From Gammaproteobacteria bacterium RIFCSPHIGHO2_12_FULL_35_23 (GTDB lineage Bacteria > Pseudomonadota > Gammaproteobacteria > UBA12402): a stretch of DNA of 64,000 nucleotides. Shown one piece after another: positions 8,788 to 16,905 of this stretch (the stretch's first letter is position 1; each line of letters starts with the position of its first letter). The stretch lies in contig MGXT01000026.1 of NCBI GenBank assembly GCA_001801465.1, forward strand, positions 1 to 64,000, read 5' to 3'. Under the pieces are notes generated by a model. That model worked only from the letters and a program-made list of their open reading frames with translations, ran no database searches and was not told the DNA's origin. A program made the position numbers and the translations under genes.

Positions 8788-9528
8788 TTATACACCAGTT
8801 TTTTTAAACTCGTAAAAAACATAAGGTGGAAATTTTTTTTCATCTTTCCAAGCAATACCGTCCTCATCTTTTCCTAAAGGATAAGTTTTGTTAGCAATTA
8901 CAAAATTAGACTGCTTAGCAACCTGTTCGTAATCTTCGTCTGTCCAAAAATAATCTTCTAGAACTAAATCCACCTCAGTAAGCTTTATTTTACAAGCATC
9001 GCCACTTTTTGGATTATTATTTTGAGGAAATTGCTTTACTTCTAAAGAGAGCCAATCTCTTTTATACATTTCAGTAGAGCCTGTTACAGCAATAAAAACT
9101 CCATCTTTGTCTAGCACTCTATTAATTCTTTTAAATACTGCTATTATTTCATTTAAAGTTGGAATAGCAAATAAAACAAAAGTAGAAACTACTATTTTAA
9201 ACTCTGATTTATTAAAAGGTAAGTCATTCTGTTCGTTAATTTGCAGATAATGACCATTCAGATCGTTCTTTCTTGCTAAATCTAGCACAGCCTTTGAAAT
9301 ATCAACACCAACTACGTTTAATCCTAAACTTTTAAGAAACCTGGTTGATAATCCTGCACCACATCCATAATCTAAAATTCGTTTACTTCTATCGTGTTTT
9401 TCCAATATTACAGGCAATTCCCTGGTTAATAAATAGTCTGTTCTTCCTTGACGATATAGAGAAAAATCTTTATTTAATTCAGAGGTATCTAATAAATTAT
9501 ACTTAGTTGCCATAGTAATATTTTTCAT
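8788..9528 (-). CDS. Class I SAM-dependent methyltransferase (last gene of cluster run)
   Basis: A 246-residue protein with a Rossmann-type methyltransferase core. Motif I is RILDYGCGAGLSTRFL (about residues 70-85), the acidic end of beta-2 is VVGVDISKAV, and post-motif segments are FKIVVSTFVLFAIP and FKRINRVLDKDGVF, a UbiE/Methyltransf_11 pattern. It could put a methyl group on O, N or C of the cluster product; the acceptor is unknown. It is the final gene of the minus-strand run, 22 bp after the ThrRS-like gene, and meets the EamA gene tail to tail. The start at 9528 has an AGAGAAG just upstream. Confidence 0.85.
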   Translation of the reverse strand: MKNITMATKYNLLDTSELNKDFSLYRQGRTDYLLTRELPVILEKHDRSKRILDYGCGAGLSTRFLKSLGLNVVGVDISKAVLDLARKNDLNGHYLQINEQNDLPFNKSEFKIVVSTFVLFAIPTLNEIIAVFKRINRVLDKDGVFIAVTGSTEMYKRDWLSLEVKQFPQNNNPKSGDACKIKLTEVDLVLEDYFWTDEDYEQVAKQSNFVIANKTYPLGKDEDGIAWKDEKKFPPYVFYEFKKTGV

Positions 9529-9550
9529 ATACTTCTCTTAGTTTATTATA

Positions 9551-10813
9551 TTATCTCAAGCAAGGACGACTAATAACTGACTGTAAATCAGGAAGCAAAT
9601 AATCATTTACTCTACTATTTTCTACTTTCTCAAAAATAGATAATAAAGATCGTTCTTCTTGTTGATTGTTTAAATAAATTACTGTTACATTACTTTCAAG
9701 ATCATAAAAATTCTCTGATAAAATAACTATAAATGGAACCCATTCTGCTTGAGCGGCATTGATCTTATCGCGAAGAGACTTATCTCTATTATCAATTTCT
9801 AAACGAATACCATTTTTAAATGCATGGGTGATTATTTTTTCTAAATAAGAAGTTTGAATTGGTTTAGCACATAATAATCTGATCTGTACTGGACTTAACC
9901 AAATTGGGAAAGTATAACCATTTGAGCTAATAGAAGTATTAACTAACTTAAATATCCAGCGCTCAATAGAGCCAAATGAAGCATGACAAATAATAGGGTA
10001 TAGTGTTGTTTTGCCATCTAAACTAGTAAAGCTTATATTATAATTTTTTGCATTAAATAAATCATATTGACCGTCACAAAATCCAATATTATCTCTTTTG
10101 TCAATTAAGTAATGCTGAGCAATCCAATAATTACTTATTTCTTTAATCTCATTAATTACAACTTCTTTATTAATTAATTGCTCTAATTTTTTTATAGAGC
10201 TTTTATTTTGCTGATAGAAAGTTGACTCTATATCAAAACTGACTTCTATATCAAAATTAAATAATTCTCCTAGCTTAACTTGGGAAGCTAATGCACTAGC
10301 ATACACTTCCCAAGCTTGCTCAATATTAGCTGCAAAAGTGTGTTGATCAAGCAGTGTAAACACATTAGCTCTTAAAATTCCTGCTAATTCTCGTGATTGA
10401 TTTTTTCTAAAACTTAATGCGAGTTCAAATAAGCTAATTGGCAAATGACTTTCATGAATTATTTTACTTGATAATAATGACATAACACCATAATCACCAC
10501 CTGGCCGTAATACAGCTGTTTTCTCATAAACTTCTGTTTGAAAGGATCTATCTTTAAACTGTGATGATTCTGAATAGATGCTTGGATTTAAAAAATCATA
10601 CAAAATTGGTGTTCGAATTTCAAGAGAGGATAGTTTTGTTTTTACCCAAGATTTTAAAAAATCAGACATAAGATTAAAAACAACGGTGCCTCTTGGTAAA
10701 AATGAAACCTGCCCTTTTATTGCTGGATTAAAAAATTTTACCCACCCCAACTTTTCTAATGTTTGCATCACCACAGAGGGCTTATTCTCATAAAGAGTAG
10801 TTATTTCATTCAT
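9551..10813 (-). CDS. Archaeal-type ThrRS-like class II synthetase paralogue, no editing domain
   Basis: A 420-residue class II aaRS-like protein made of a catalytic core (about 30-310) and an anticodon-binding-like domain (about 310-420). The order of motifs follows ThrRS: motif 1 around SFLPRGTVVFNLMSDFLKSW, motif 2 FRKNQSRELAGILRAN (Arg136 kept, but FRxE reads FRKN), H158 in LDQHTFAA, H277 in CHASFGSIERW and the class II Arg at 285. Where ThrRS has its zinc-binding Cys, this protein reads RPGGDYG with Asp107. Loss of that ligand suggests it does not select threonine. TGS and editing domains are absent. I infer an amide-forming or carrier-charging enzyme of the cluster rather than a translation enzyme. 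Confidence 0.75.
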   Translation of the reverse strand: MNEITTLYENKPSVVMQTLEKLGWVKFFNPAIKGQVSFLPRGTVVFNLMSDFLKSWVKTKLSSLEIRTPILYDFLNPSIYSESSQFKDRSFQTEVYEKTAVLRPGGDYGVMSLLSSKIIHESHLPISLFELALSFRKNQSRELAGILRANVFTLLDQHTFAANIEQAWEVYASALASQVKLGELFNFDIEVSFDIESTFYQQNKSSIKKLEQLINKEVVINEIKEISNYWIAQHYLIDKRDNIGFCDGQYDLFNAKNYNISFTSLDGKTTLYPIICHASFGSIERWIFKLVNTSISSNGYTFPIWLSPVQIRLLCAKPIQTSYLEKIITHAFKNGIRLEIDNRDKSLRDKINAAQAEWVPFIVILSENFYDLESNVTVIYLNNQQEERSLLSIFEKVENSRVNDYLLPDLQSVISRPCLR

Positions 10814-10826
10814 ATATACTTAAAGT

Positions 10827-11816
10827 TTAATGAGTTAAGATTTTAACAATCGCTTTATTGTTCACAGCCTCTATACTCGCCAGACCACCAATTGGAAAAG
10901 TAATCATAGGTAATGTATGGCCAAAATCAACGCCACAAATAACCGGTATATTATTTAACTCAGATTTTGAACGTATAATTTTTTGTAATTTCATAAAATC
11001 AATAGCAGATTTTTTTTGAAAACGTCCAATAATTATAGCTTTGACCTGTTTAAACTGAGGTAAATGAAGTAATGCTTGTAAATTACGATCAAATTCATGT
11101 GCAGAGAGTTGTAAAGGCCAATCATCATCCTCTAAAAACAATAACGTATTTTGAAAGTTGGGGAGATAAGTAGTTCCTGTTAATAAACTAAATGTACACA
11201 GATTACCTCCTATAATAGTACCCATTGCCGTACCTTCATTGATGACTTTAAAGCCATCATTTTTAATAAAATGACGATTATTTTGATCTAAATACCATTG
11301 GTCATCACTCCATATATCACTAGCTGAAATTTCAAATTTATCATTATTAAACAAACACTTAAAGAAGTACTCTAAGGTATAGTAATTCTTTTCTTTTACA
11401 CCAAAAGTCGAATAATGTGGGCCATAATAAGTTATTAATCCTGTTTTAGTATAAATTGCATTTAACAGAGCGGTGATATCCGAATATCCACAGAAAATTT
11501 TTGGATTTTTTCGAATTAAATCATAATCCAAGTAATCTAATAACTGATTTGAATTATACCCTCCAAGGACCGTAAAAATTGCTTTAACTTTTTTATCAGC
11601 GAAGGCCTCATGTAAGTCATCAAGACGGTGCTTGACTGAACTTGATCCAAACTCATCTACTTCATTTACATAATGTGAAAAACTTAACTTTAAATTAAAC
11701 TTTTCAAACACTGAATTTGCATAATCTCTATTTTCTGATGCAATAATTGCAAGACTTTGAGCTGGTGCAACTACTCTTATTTCATCGTTTGCTTTTAATT
11801 TTTCTGCGATAATCAA
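10827..11816 (-). CDS. MccF-like S66 serine peptidase (LD-carboxypeptidase family), probable self-immunity
   Basis: A 329-residue S66-family protein. The catalytic Ser112 is in CGYSDITALLN, Glu229 in LLFLEDDDW and His300 in GVDFGHTLPM, forming the family's Ser-Glu-His triad. A Trp-containing insertion (SDIWSDDQWYLDQ, about 166-178) recalls the nucleotide-recognition loop of MccF rather than a murein LD-carboxypeptidase. MccF cleaves the amide between an amino acid and a nucleotide in processed microcin C and so protects the producer. Its place between the ThrRS-like and aldolase-like genes suggests the product is, or is processed to, an aminoacyl-nucleotide mimic. A peptidoglycan role remains the alternative. 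Confidence 0.8.
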   Translation of the reverse strand: MIIAEKLKANDEIRVVAPAQSLAIIASENRDYANSVFEKFNLKLSFSHYVNEVDEFGSSSVKHRLDDLHEAFADKKVKAIFTVLGGYNSNQLLDYLDYDLIRKNPKIFCGYSDITALLNAIYTKTGLITYYGPHYSTFGVKEKNYYTLEYFFKCLFNNDKFEISASDIWSDDQWYLDQNNRHFIKNDGFKVINEGTAMGTIIGGNLCTFSLLTGTTYLPNFQNTLLFLEDDDWPLQLSAHEFDRNLQALLHLPQFKQVKAIIIGRFQKKSAIDFMKLQKIIRSKSELNNIPVICGVDFGHTLPMITFPIGGLASIEAVNNKAIVKILTH

Positions 11817-11913
11817 ATTTCTCTCCTTCTTTAACTGGAGGCAAGTGTAGGATTTTAACCTACATCTCCTAGATACAACCTAGGTGCTTTAATTTAAGCG
11901 AACCTGCCCTATT

Positions 11914-12687
11914 TTAACTTTTAATTTCCCGTATTGAACCTTCTATGCTAGTTTTTAAAAATTTAATTTCATTACCAATACCAATCATTTTGAATCCCAT
12001 TTTAATATATTCCTTAGCTAGCTGGTTACTATATGCAAAAATACCAGGAATTAAATGATTTTTTTTACAGACGTTTAATACTTTTTTAATGGCTTCTTGA
12101 AATTTAGGGTGTTCAAACTCACCAGGTATTTCATAACAAGCTGCCAAATCTCCACAACCAATGAACAAACCAGAAATGCCTTTAACAGTAGCTATTTCGT
12201 CAAGATTTTCAACTGCTTCAACTGTTTCAATTTGAACCATACAGGTTATATTTTTTGCATTTTTAAGATAGTTGTTTATATCATAAAAATAGCCAGAACA
12301 TCTAATTGGATTTAATCCCCTGGTACCAAGAGGTGGGTAATAACAAGCACTTGTAACTTGTAATGCCTCTTCTTTAGTAGATACTTTAGGAACTACTATA
12401 CCTTGAGCGCCAATATCTAAAGCAGATTCAATAAGCTGTTGGTTATTTTCTGCTACTCGTACTAAAAAACTTACAGATGATCCGTTAAATGATTGAGCTA
12501 TATGAATAAGATCTTGTTTTGTTGCAGGAGAAGCTTCCATATCAGCTGCAACCCAATGTAAATCAGTGGTAGCACTACATTCAGAAATAATAGATGACCC
12601 AGAAACAATAAACATACCTAGCAAAGGCATATCTTGTTGAGAAAGTTCTTTAAAAGTGTTTTGCCAATTTCTTAAAGGATGACTCAT
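11914..12687 (-). CDS. HpcH/HpaI aldolase-family protein with altered active site
   Basis: A 257-residue TIM-barrel protein of the HpcH/HpaI/CitE superfamily. The metal ligands are kept (Glu154 in MVQIETVEAV and Asp180 in FIGCGDLAACY), as are the substrate-binding Arg78 in FLVRVAEN and the loop PPLGTRGL. The position of the catalytic His in class II HpaI aldolases (D-G-E-H-A-P) reads D-M-E-A-S-P here (49-54), so the His is missing. It may catalyse a CitE-like or other pyruvate/enolate reaction instead of the ordinary retro-aldol. It precedes the MccF-like gene and follows the Ldh2 gene by 11 bp, and the pair could build and then reduce a 2-keto acid. Confidence 0.8.
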   Translation of the reverse strand: MSHPLRNWQNTFKELSQQDMPLLGMFIVSGSSIISECSATTDLHWVAADMEASPATKQDLIHIAQSFNGSSVSFLVRVAENNQQLIESALDIGAQGIVVPKVSTKEEALQVTSACYYPPLGTRGLNPIRCSGYFYDINNYLKNAKNITCMVQIETVEAVENLDEIATVKGISGLFIGCGDLAACYEIPGEFEHPKFQEAIKKVLNVCKKNHLIPGIFAYSNQLAKEYIKMGFKMIGIGNEIKFLKTSIEGSIREIKS

Positions 12688-12698
12688 AGATTAAACCC

Positions 12699-13754
12699 TT
12701 AGTTTAAAGTTGTCATAGCAAGCTTTTTAACCTGCTGATATAAGTTTTTAGAAATATATAATGATTGGTTCTTTATTTTACTTGTATTAATTTTACTTTT
12801 TGAACCTGGATATCGATACTCATCATTGCTCTCATAGGGTTCATAAGCAAGTTTAATAATATTTTTTGCTGTGGATGTAATGTTCTTGTTACTAAAAAAC
12901 GTAGGGTTAATAGCTAATATAAACAACCCATTACCACTCATGTCACTTGGCAAAGATATATTACCAGCATTAGCTAACGTACCCACAATAGCTTCAACAA
13001 AGACAGCTAATCCATAACCTTTATGAGCAGCATAAGGATAACCTAATGGTGTAATAGTCGCTTTAGGAGGTGTTGTATATAAAGCATTGGGATCTAAAAT
13101 ATCTTCATTATTGTGATCAACTAGAATGCCTTTTGATAATTTTCTTTTATTTAGTTTTGCATAAGCAATGCTACCCTCAGCTATAGTTGAAGTACTAATG
13201 TCTAATACAAAGGGAGTGTTATTATTCGTAGGCACTGCAAATAACATAGGATTAGTACATAATCTGGCCGTAGATTTAACCCCAGGAGGGGCAACTCTCC
13301 TTCCGTTACCTAGATAATTACAAAAACCAATGATAAACAAGTTATTTGGTTTTTTTGCTAGATGGAAACCAATTTTATACAGTCTTCCAACATGATGAGA
13401 ATTAGTAACGTGAATCGCGCATAGTGCATTTTTTTTCGAGAGCATTTTTATTTGGGTAATTATTTCATTAACAACTAGGTTACCAAATGCCTTATTTCCA
13501 TCAATGTGGCCTACTTGCTTGGAATTAATATCTATAATAGGCTTTGCTTCTATATCTAATAGACCCTTTTTAATGTCATCAATATATTGCATTATTCGTA
13601 TAATTCCATGAGATCTGTATCCCATAACTTCATTTTCTAATAATGACTTTGCAACTTTATTTGCAATAGATAATAAAACCCCATGGTTACGTAATATTTT
13701 AACCAATAGATTATTTATTTCTTTATAATCATACTGTAACATGAACATCCTCAA
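12699..13754 (-). CDS. Ldh2-family (malate/L-lactate dehydrogenase type) NAD(P)-dependent oxidoreductase
   Basis: A 351-residue protein with the fold signatures of the Ldh2/YlbC/ComC family: MGYRSHGIIRIMQYIDDIK near the N terminus, the catalytic region VTNSHHVGRLYKIGFHL, TNPMLFAVP, the strand LDISTSTIAEGSI, and the C-terminal HKGYGLAVFVEA. Members reduce 2-keto acids, cyclic imines such as piperideine-2-carboxylate, or diketogulonate. It overlaps the CapK-like gene by 26 bp, which implies translational coupling. With the aldolase-like protein it plausibly makes a 2-hydroxy or imino-acid unit of the cluster product. Confidence 0.85.
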   Translation of the reverse strand: MRMFMLQYDYKEINNLLVKILRNHGVLLSIANKVAKSLLENEVMGYRSHGIIRIMQYIDDIKKGLLDIEAKPIIDINSKQVGHIDGNKAFGNLVVNEIITQIKMLSKKNALCAIHVTNSHHVGRLYKIGFHLAKKPNNLFIIGFCNYLGNGRRVAPPGVKSTARLCTNPMLFAVPTNNNTPFVLDISTSTIAEGSIAYAKLNKRKLSKGILVDHNNEDILDPNALYTTPPKATITPLGYPYAAHKGYGLAVFVEAIVGTLANAGNISLPSDMSGNGLFILAINPTFFSNKNITSTAKNIIKLAYEPYESNDEYRYPGSKSKINTSKIKNQSLYISKNLYQQVKKLAMTTLN

Positions 13755-15138
13755 CTATTGCTTGAGCAACATTTCTTGATTCCTTTACTTTTGAAACACA
13801 TAATCGAAACTTTCCAGTTGATGATTCTGGCATTTCAGAAAGTATTTCAAAATCAACTTTAAACTTATAACCAGTATGTGCAGTAATTCTATCTACAATT
13901 TCATTCTTGGTTTCAAGATTAATACCATTTGGAGCTAAAATTACTATACGCAAATGATCATATTGTTCTTGAGTAACCTGAAACCAATGTATAGATTCAA
14001 ATCGCATAAATAAGTAAGAGAAAAAATAACTATCAATATAATCATTATTTGGTGTATAGATTAAATCTTGCTCACGTCCTGATACTTCCGTCATACGTGA
14101 AAACTGAAAGCTTTCTTTACTATAGCCAGAAATTGGTGCAGCAATATCGCTAGTCTCATAACGAACTAATGGCATTGAGAAATTATTTAATGTTGTAAGA
14201 ACAATCTTGCCTTTTTCATGCGGTAAGCAAGCTGTTAGGTTTTGATTTAAAAATTCAGCTACGACATTTTCACTTTGGATTAATAATCCGTCGTGAGCTG
14301 GACTTTCATGTGAGACAATATTGGTTTCACGGCTTCCATACTTATCAAAAACTTCACAATTAAATACTTCTTGAACACGATTACGAATTGCAGGAGGCAT
14401 CGGCTCGGATGTAGTTTGGATAGCTCTTAGAGCTGGGATACGCAACCCCCGCCGTTTAACTTCTAAGGAAATAAGATGTAAAGCATTGGCATAAGAACTA
14501 ATTAAGATAGGATTAAAATTTAATAATGAGTTAGTAAAATTTTTAATTAGTCTAGATGAAAGCTTAAAGGTATTAAATTCTCTTCTATTACTTAAAAAAT
14601 TAATCAACTTATCTTTAATACTTTGTAAATTCCAATATATTTCTGACCCCCATAGTAATACAAATCGTTCGCCTAACTCCCATTGACTACACCACTGATA
14701 AGTTCTAATTTGATGCGCTCTCATCCAGAGACGAAAGTTTTCGTCCTGCTTAAACAATGCTCGTCTACCTGTTGAACCACTACTATAATTATTTTTTATA
14801 GTAGAAAAATCTGCCTTAGATGAAACAAGTTCATCTTGATGTTTAAGTAATATTTCTCTGGTTAACAAAGGTAGTTTTTGTAAATCTGCTTGATTATTGA
14901 TGTCATCAGGGCATAAATTTCGTTCTTTAAAAACTCTTTGATAATAAGGAACTGTTAAATAAGCATGATGTAACAAATGATTTAATTTAGTTAATTGTAT
15001 TTTTTTAATTTCCTCAGCGCTCATCTCTTGAGTCTTCATTAACCATTCAAGTCTTTCCTTAATTCCTATTCGACCACGAAATTTTTCAGCCTGCCAATAT
15101 AAAGTATTGGCTAAATTTTTAGAAATCATAATGTCCAC
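13729..15138 (-). CDS. CapK/PaaK-type adenylate-forming enzyme
   Basis: A 469-residue AMP-forming ligase related to phenylacetate-CoA ligase and CapK. The P-loop-like motif is YSSGSTGRRALFKQ (about 128-141), and the acceptor-binding region has FDKYGSRETNIVSHE in place of the usual Y-G-x-T/S-E. The late RYETSDIA strand and TGKFR-type C-terminal segment (ESSTGKFRLC) are present. Such proteins activate a carboxylate as an acyl adenylate and pass it to CoA, a thiol, an amine or a hydroxyl. No carrier protein is visible nearby, so direct amide or ester formation is conceivable. It overlaps both neighbours, which argues for one operon. Confidence 0.82.
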   Translation of the reverse strand: MDIMISKNLANTLYWQAEKFRGRIGIKERLEWLMKTQEMSAEEIKKIQLTKLNHLLHHAYLTVPYYQRVFKERNLCPDDINNQADLQKLPLLTREILLKHQDELVSSKADFSTIKNNYSSGSTGRRALFKQDENFRLWMRAHQIRTYQWCSQWELGERFVLLWGSEIYWNLQSIKDKLINFLSNRREFNTFKLSSRLIKNFTNSLLNFNPILISSYANALHLISLEVKRRGLRIPALRAIQTTSEPMPPAIRNRVQEVFNCEVFDKYGSRETNIVSHESPAHDGLLIQSENVVAEFLNQNLTACLPHEKGKIVLTTLNNFSMPLVRYETSDIAAPISGYSKESFQFSRMTEVSGREQDLIYTPNNDYIDSYFFSYLFMRFESIHWFQVTQEQYDHLRIVILAPNGINLETKNEIVDRITAHTGYKFKVDFEILSEMPESSTGKFRLCVSKVKESRNVAQAIVEDVHVTV

Positions 15139-15811
15139 CTGCGTATTTTTTATACCTTGTTGTTAAATTGATAAACTTTCTTGCAAATAAATTATAAAAT
15201 TCTTTATTTAAAAAATTTTTTGCATTATCAACAAACTTATCTAAGGACTTATTAAACCAAGCAGCAAGAATGGCTGAATGACTAAATGAACTAGAGCTAT
15301 CATTAATATCAAAATTACTATCCCAATCAAAAAACAATACATGTTTACCATGATTGATTACACTAGCAATATTATAAAGGAGCTCTTCTGAAATAAGTTC
15401 GTTTAATAAGTACAAATACGATATTAAATAAATTAAATATCTAGCTTCAATAAGATTAATGATTTCCTCTTCATAACTAAATATTGAGTCTTTATATGAA
15501 TAAGATATATCTAAATCTCTATCCTTTTCCGAAGGTCTTTTAAAAGGTAAGCTATTAAATTGATCATAATCAAATTTATTATGTACTAATTTACATCCCT
15601 GCCATATTCCTTCAATAGATTTTGAATGTTTGTTAGTTCCGGGCACAGGAATAACAGGTTTTTCCCAAGTATAAAATGGGTTAAATGTGCGAAATTTTTC
15701 CATATTAAAAGAAGCTCCATTATATGTATCAATCAATAAAGTATTTTGAAGATCTTCTTTAAACATTGCTTTTAATACTTCTTCTCTTCTAATTGCTTTA
15801 ATAATTTGCAC
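15119..15811 (-). CDS. Unrecognised cluster protein with NADAR-like SIEGIWQG motif
   Basis: A 230-residue soluble protein with no family I can name firmly. The N-terminal half holds FRTFNPFYTWEKPVIPVPG and then SIEGIWQGCKLVH (about 66-78), followed by F-x-x-x-P-F-K-R. This loosely resembles the S/T-x-E-x-x-x-Q-x-x-K core of NADAR/YbiA N-glycosidases, which act on intermediates made by GTP cyclohydrolase II. The C-terminal half is helical. It lies 12 bp after the GCHII-like gene and overlaps the CapK-like gene by 20 bp, so it belongs to the operon. If the NADAR resemblance is real, it would cut the N-glycosidic bond of the GCHII-type product; this is a weak inference. Confidence 0.55.
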   Translation of the reverse strand: MQIIKAIRREEVLKAMFKEDLQNTLLIDTYNGASFNMEKFRTFNPFYTWEKPVIPVPGTNKHSKSIEGIWQGCKLVHNKFDYDQFNSLPFKRPSEKDRDLDISYSYKDSIFSYEEEIINLIEARYLIYLISYLYLLNELISEELLYNIASVINHGKHVLFFDWDSNFDINDSSSSFSHSAILAAWFNKSLDKFVDNAKNFLNKEFYNLFARKFINLTTRYKKYAGGHYDF

Positions 15812-15823
15812 AAATTATCCTTA

Positions 15824-16876
15824 TTACACGTTAATTGTCAGAGAGGTATCACCACGTTCATAAATATGTGATTGATTAGCCATCTTAATTAAACTCCACT
15901 GATTTCTTTGCTCTTTATATTTGTTTTCACGAGCCCAATCCTGTAGCTTAATTCCATATTTTTTTGCTTCCTGTACAAGATACTCAGGAAAGCATGAAAA
16001 TGGAGCTACTATTAAAGAAATATGATGAGCAGCATAGATTTTCAACTCATCTAGTCGCGGATAATCTGTTAAATATACAACATAAGAATTTTCTTTTAAT
16101 TCATCTTTAAGTTGAGGGCATAAATTATTTGCTACACTCCACTCATCACCTATCCATTCAGCAATAATTTTTTTATTACTTTCTACAATTCTTCCTGCAT
16201 ATTTATTTATATTTTTCTGTACTGACTCTTGAATAGGAGCTAGCCAATAGGCATGTGTTAAAAAAGACCATTGATAAGCTAAGTCTTCTTTTTCAAGCAT
16301 CATTGTTGCCATATTGAATTTGTCTAGAGGGGCTTCTATCTCTTCTCTTACAACTTCAAAACCATTGCTTTTTAAGAAACTAATTCGGCTAGGATTATTA
16401 GACAATAGTTTAATTTTATTAATATTTATAAATTTTAAAATAGCAGCTACAGCATTATAATTTCTATTATCAAGCTTTGCATGTAATTTCTCAAAAACTT
16501 CTTCAGTATCTAGATTTAAATTTTGTCTATAATCATATATTTTATAGTGAGCTTCTATTCCTAAACCTCTTGCATCTTGATCAATTCCATAAATTACTAA
16601 TCCAAACTTTTCTTTTCTGATACGAGAAAATGCTTCCATAAGCTGGTAACCACAATCACACTGTCTTGAATGAAAGACATGGCCAAAAAAGCACGCGGAC
16701 TCTATTCTTAAAGGAATTGGCTTATTTATACTAAGATCACCATAACACACACAGGCCCATCTTTCATTATTATATTCAAAATAATAGAGAGAATGATAGT
16801 CAACATGGTTATCAATTTCTAAAGGTAGTTTAATAGGCCCAATAATTTTATTTAATTTATTTTCAGTATTTTTCAT
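15824..16876 (-). CDS. GTP cyclohydrolase II-like protein with C-terminal extension
   Basis: A 350-residue protein whose first ~200 residues follow RibA. The zinc cysteines are Cys62, Cys73 and Cys75 in ESACFFGHVFHSRQCDCGYQ, the active-site Arg103 is in QDARGLGIEAHYKIY (RibA has QEGRGIGL), and the C-terminal LLSNNPSRISFLKSNGFEVV matches RibA's LLTNNP segment. Residues ~200-350 form an extra domain not found in RibA. GCHII opens the GTP ring to a diaminopyrimidine, and related enzymes start toxoflavin and other secondary pathways. Its place in the cluster rather than next to riboflavin genes argues for a secondary-metabolite role. The altered EGR-to-DAR motif may change substrate or product. 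Confidence 0.82.
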   Translation of the reverse strand: MKNTENKLNKIIGPIKLPLEIDNHVDYHSLYYFEYNNERWACVCYGDLSINKPIPLRIESACFFGHVFHSRQCDCGYQLMEAFSRIRKEKFGLVIYGIDQDARGLGIEAHYKIYDYRQNLNLDTEEVFEKLHAKLDNRNYNAVAAILKFININKIKLLSNNPSRISFLKSNGFEVVREEIEAPLDKFNMATMMLEKEDLAYQWSFLTHAYWLAPIQESVQKNINKYAGRIVESNKKIIAEWIGDEWSVANNLCPQLKDELKENSYVVYLTDYPRLDELKIYAAHHISLIVAPFSCFPEYLVQEAKKYGIKLQDWARENKYKEQRNQWSLIKMANQSHIYERGDTSLTINV

Positions 16877-16905
16877 ATTACTCTACTCCTAATATATAAT
16901 AGTTA

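Noticed and set aside
10827..11816. Annotation of the cluster S66 protein simply as murein LD-carboxypeptidase
   Set aside because: The Trp-containing insertion and the setting beside synthetase-like genes favour an MccF-type role, although the murein role cannot be excluded.
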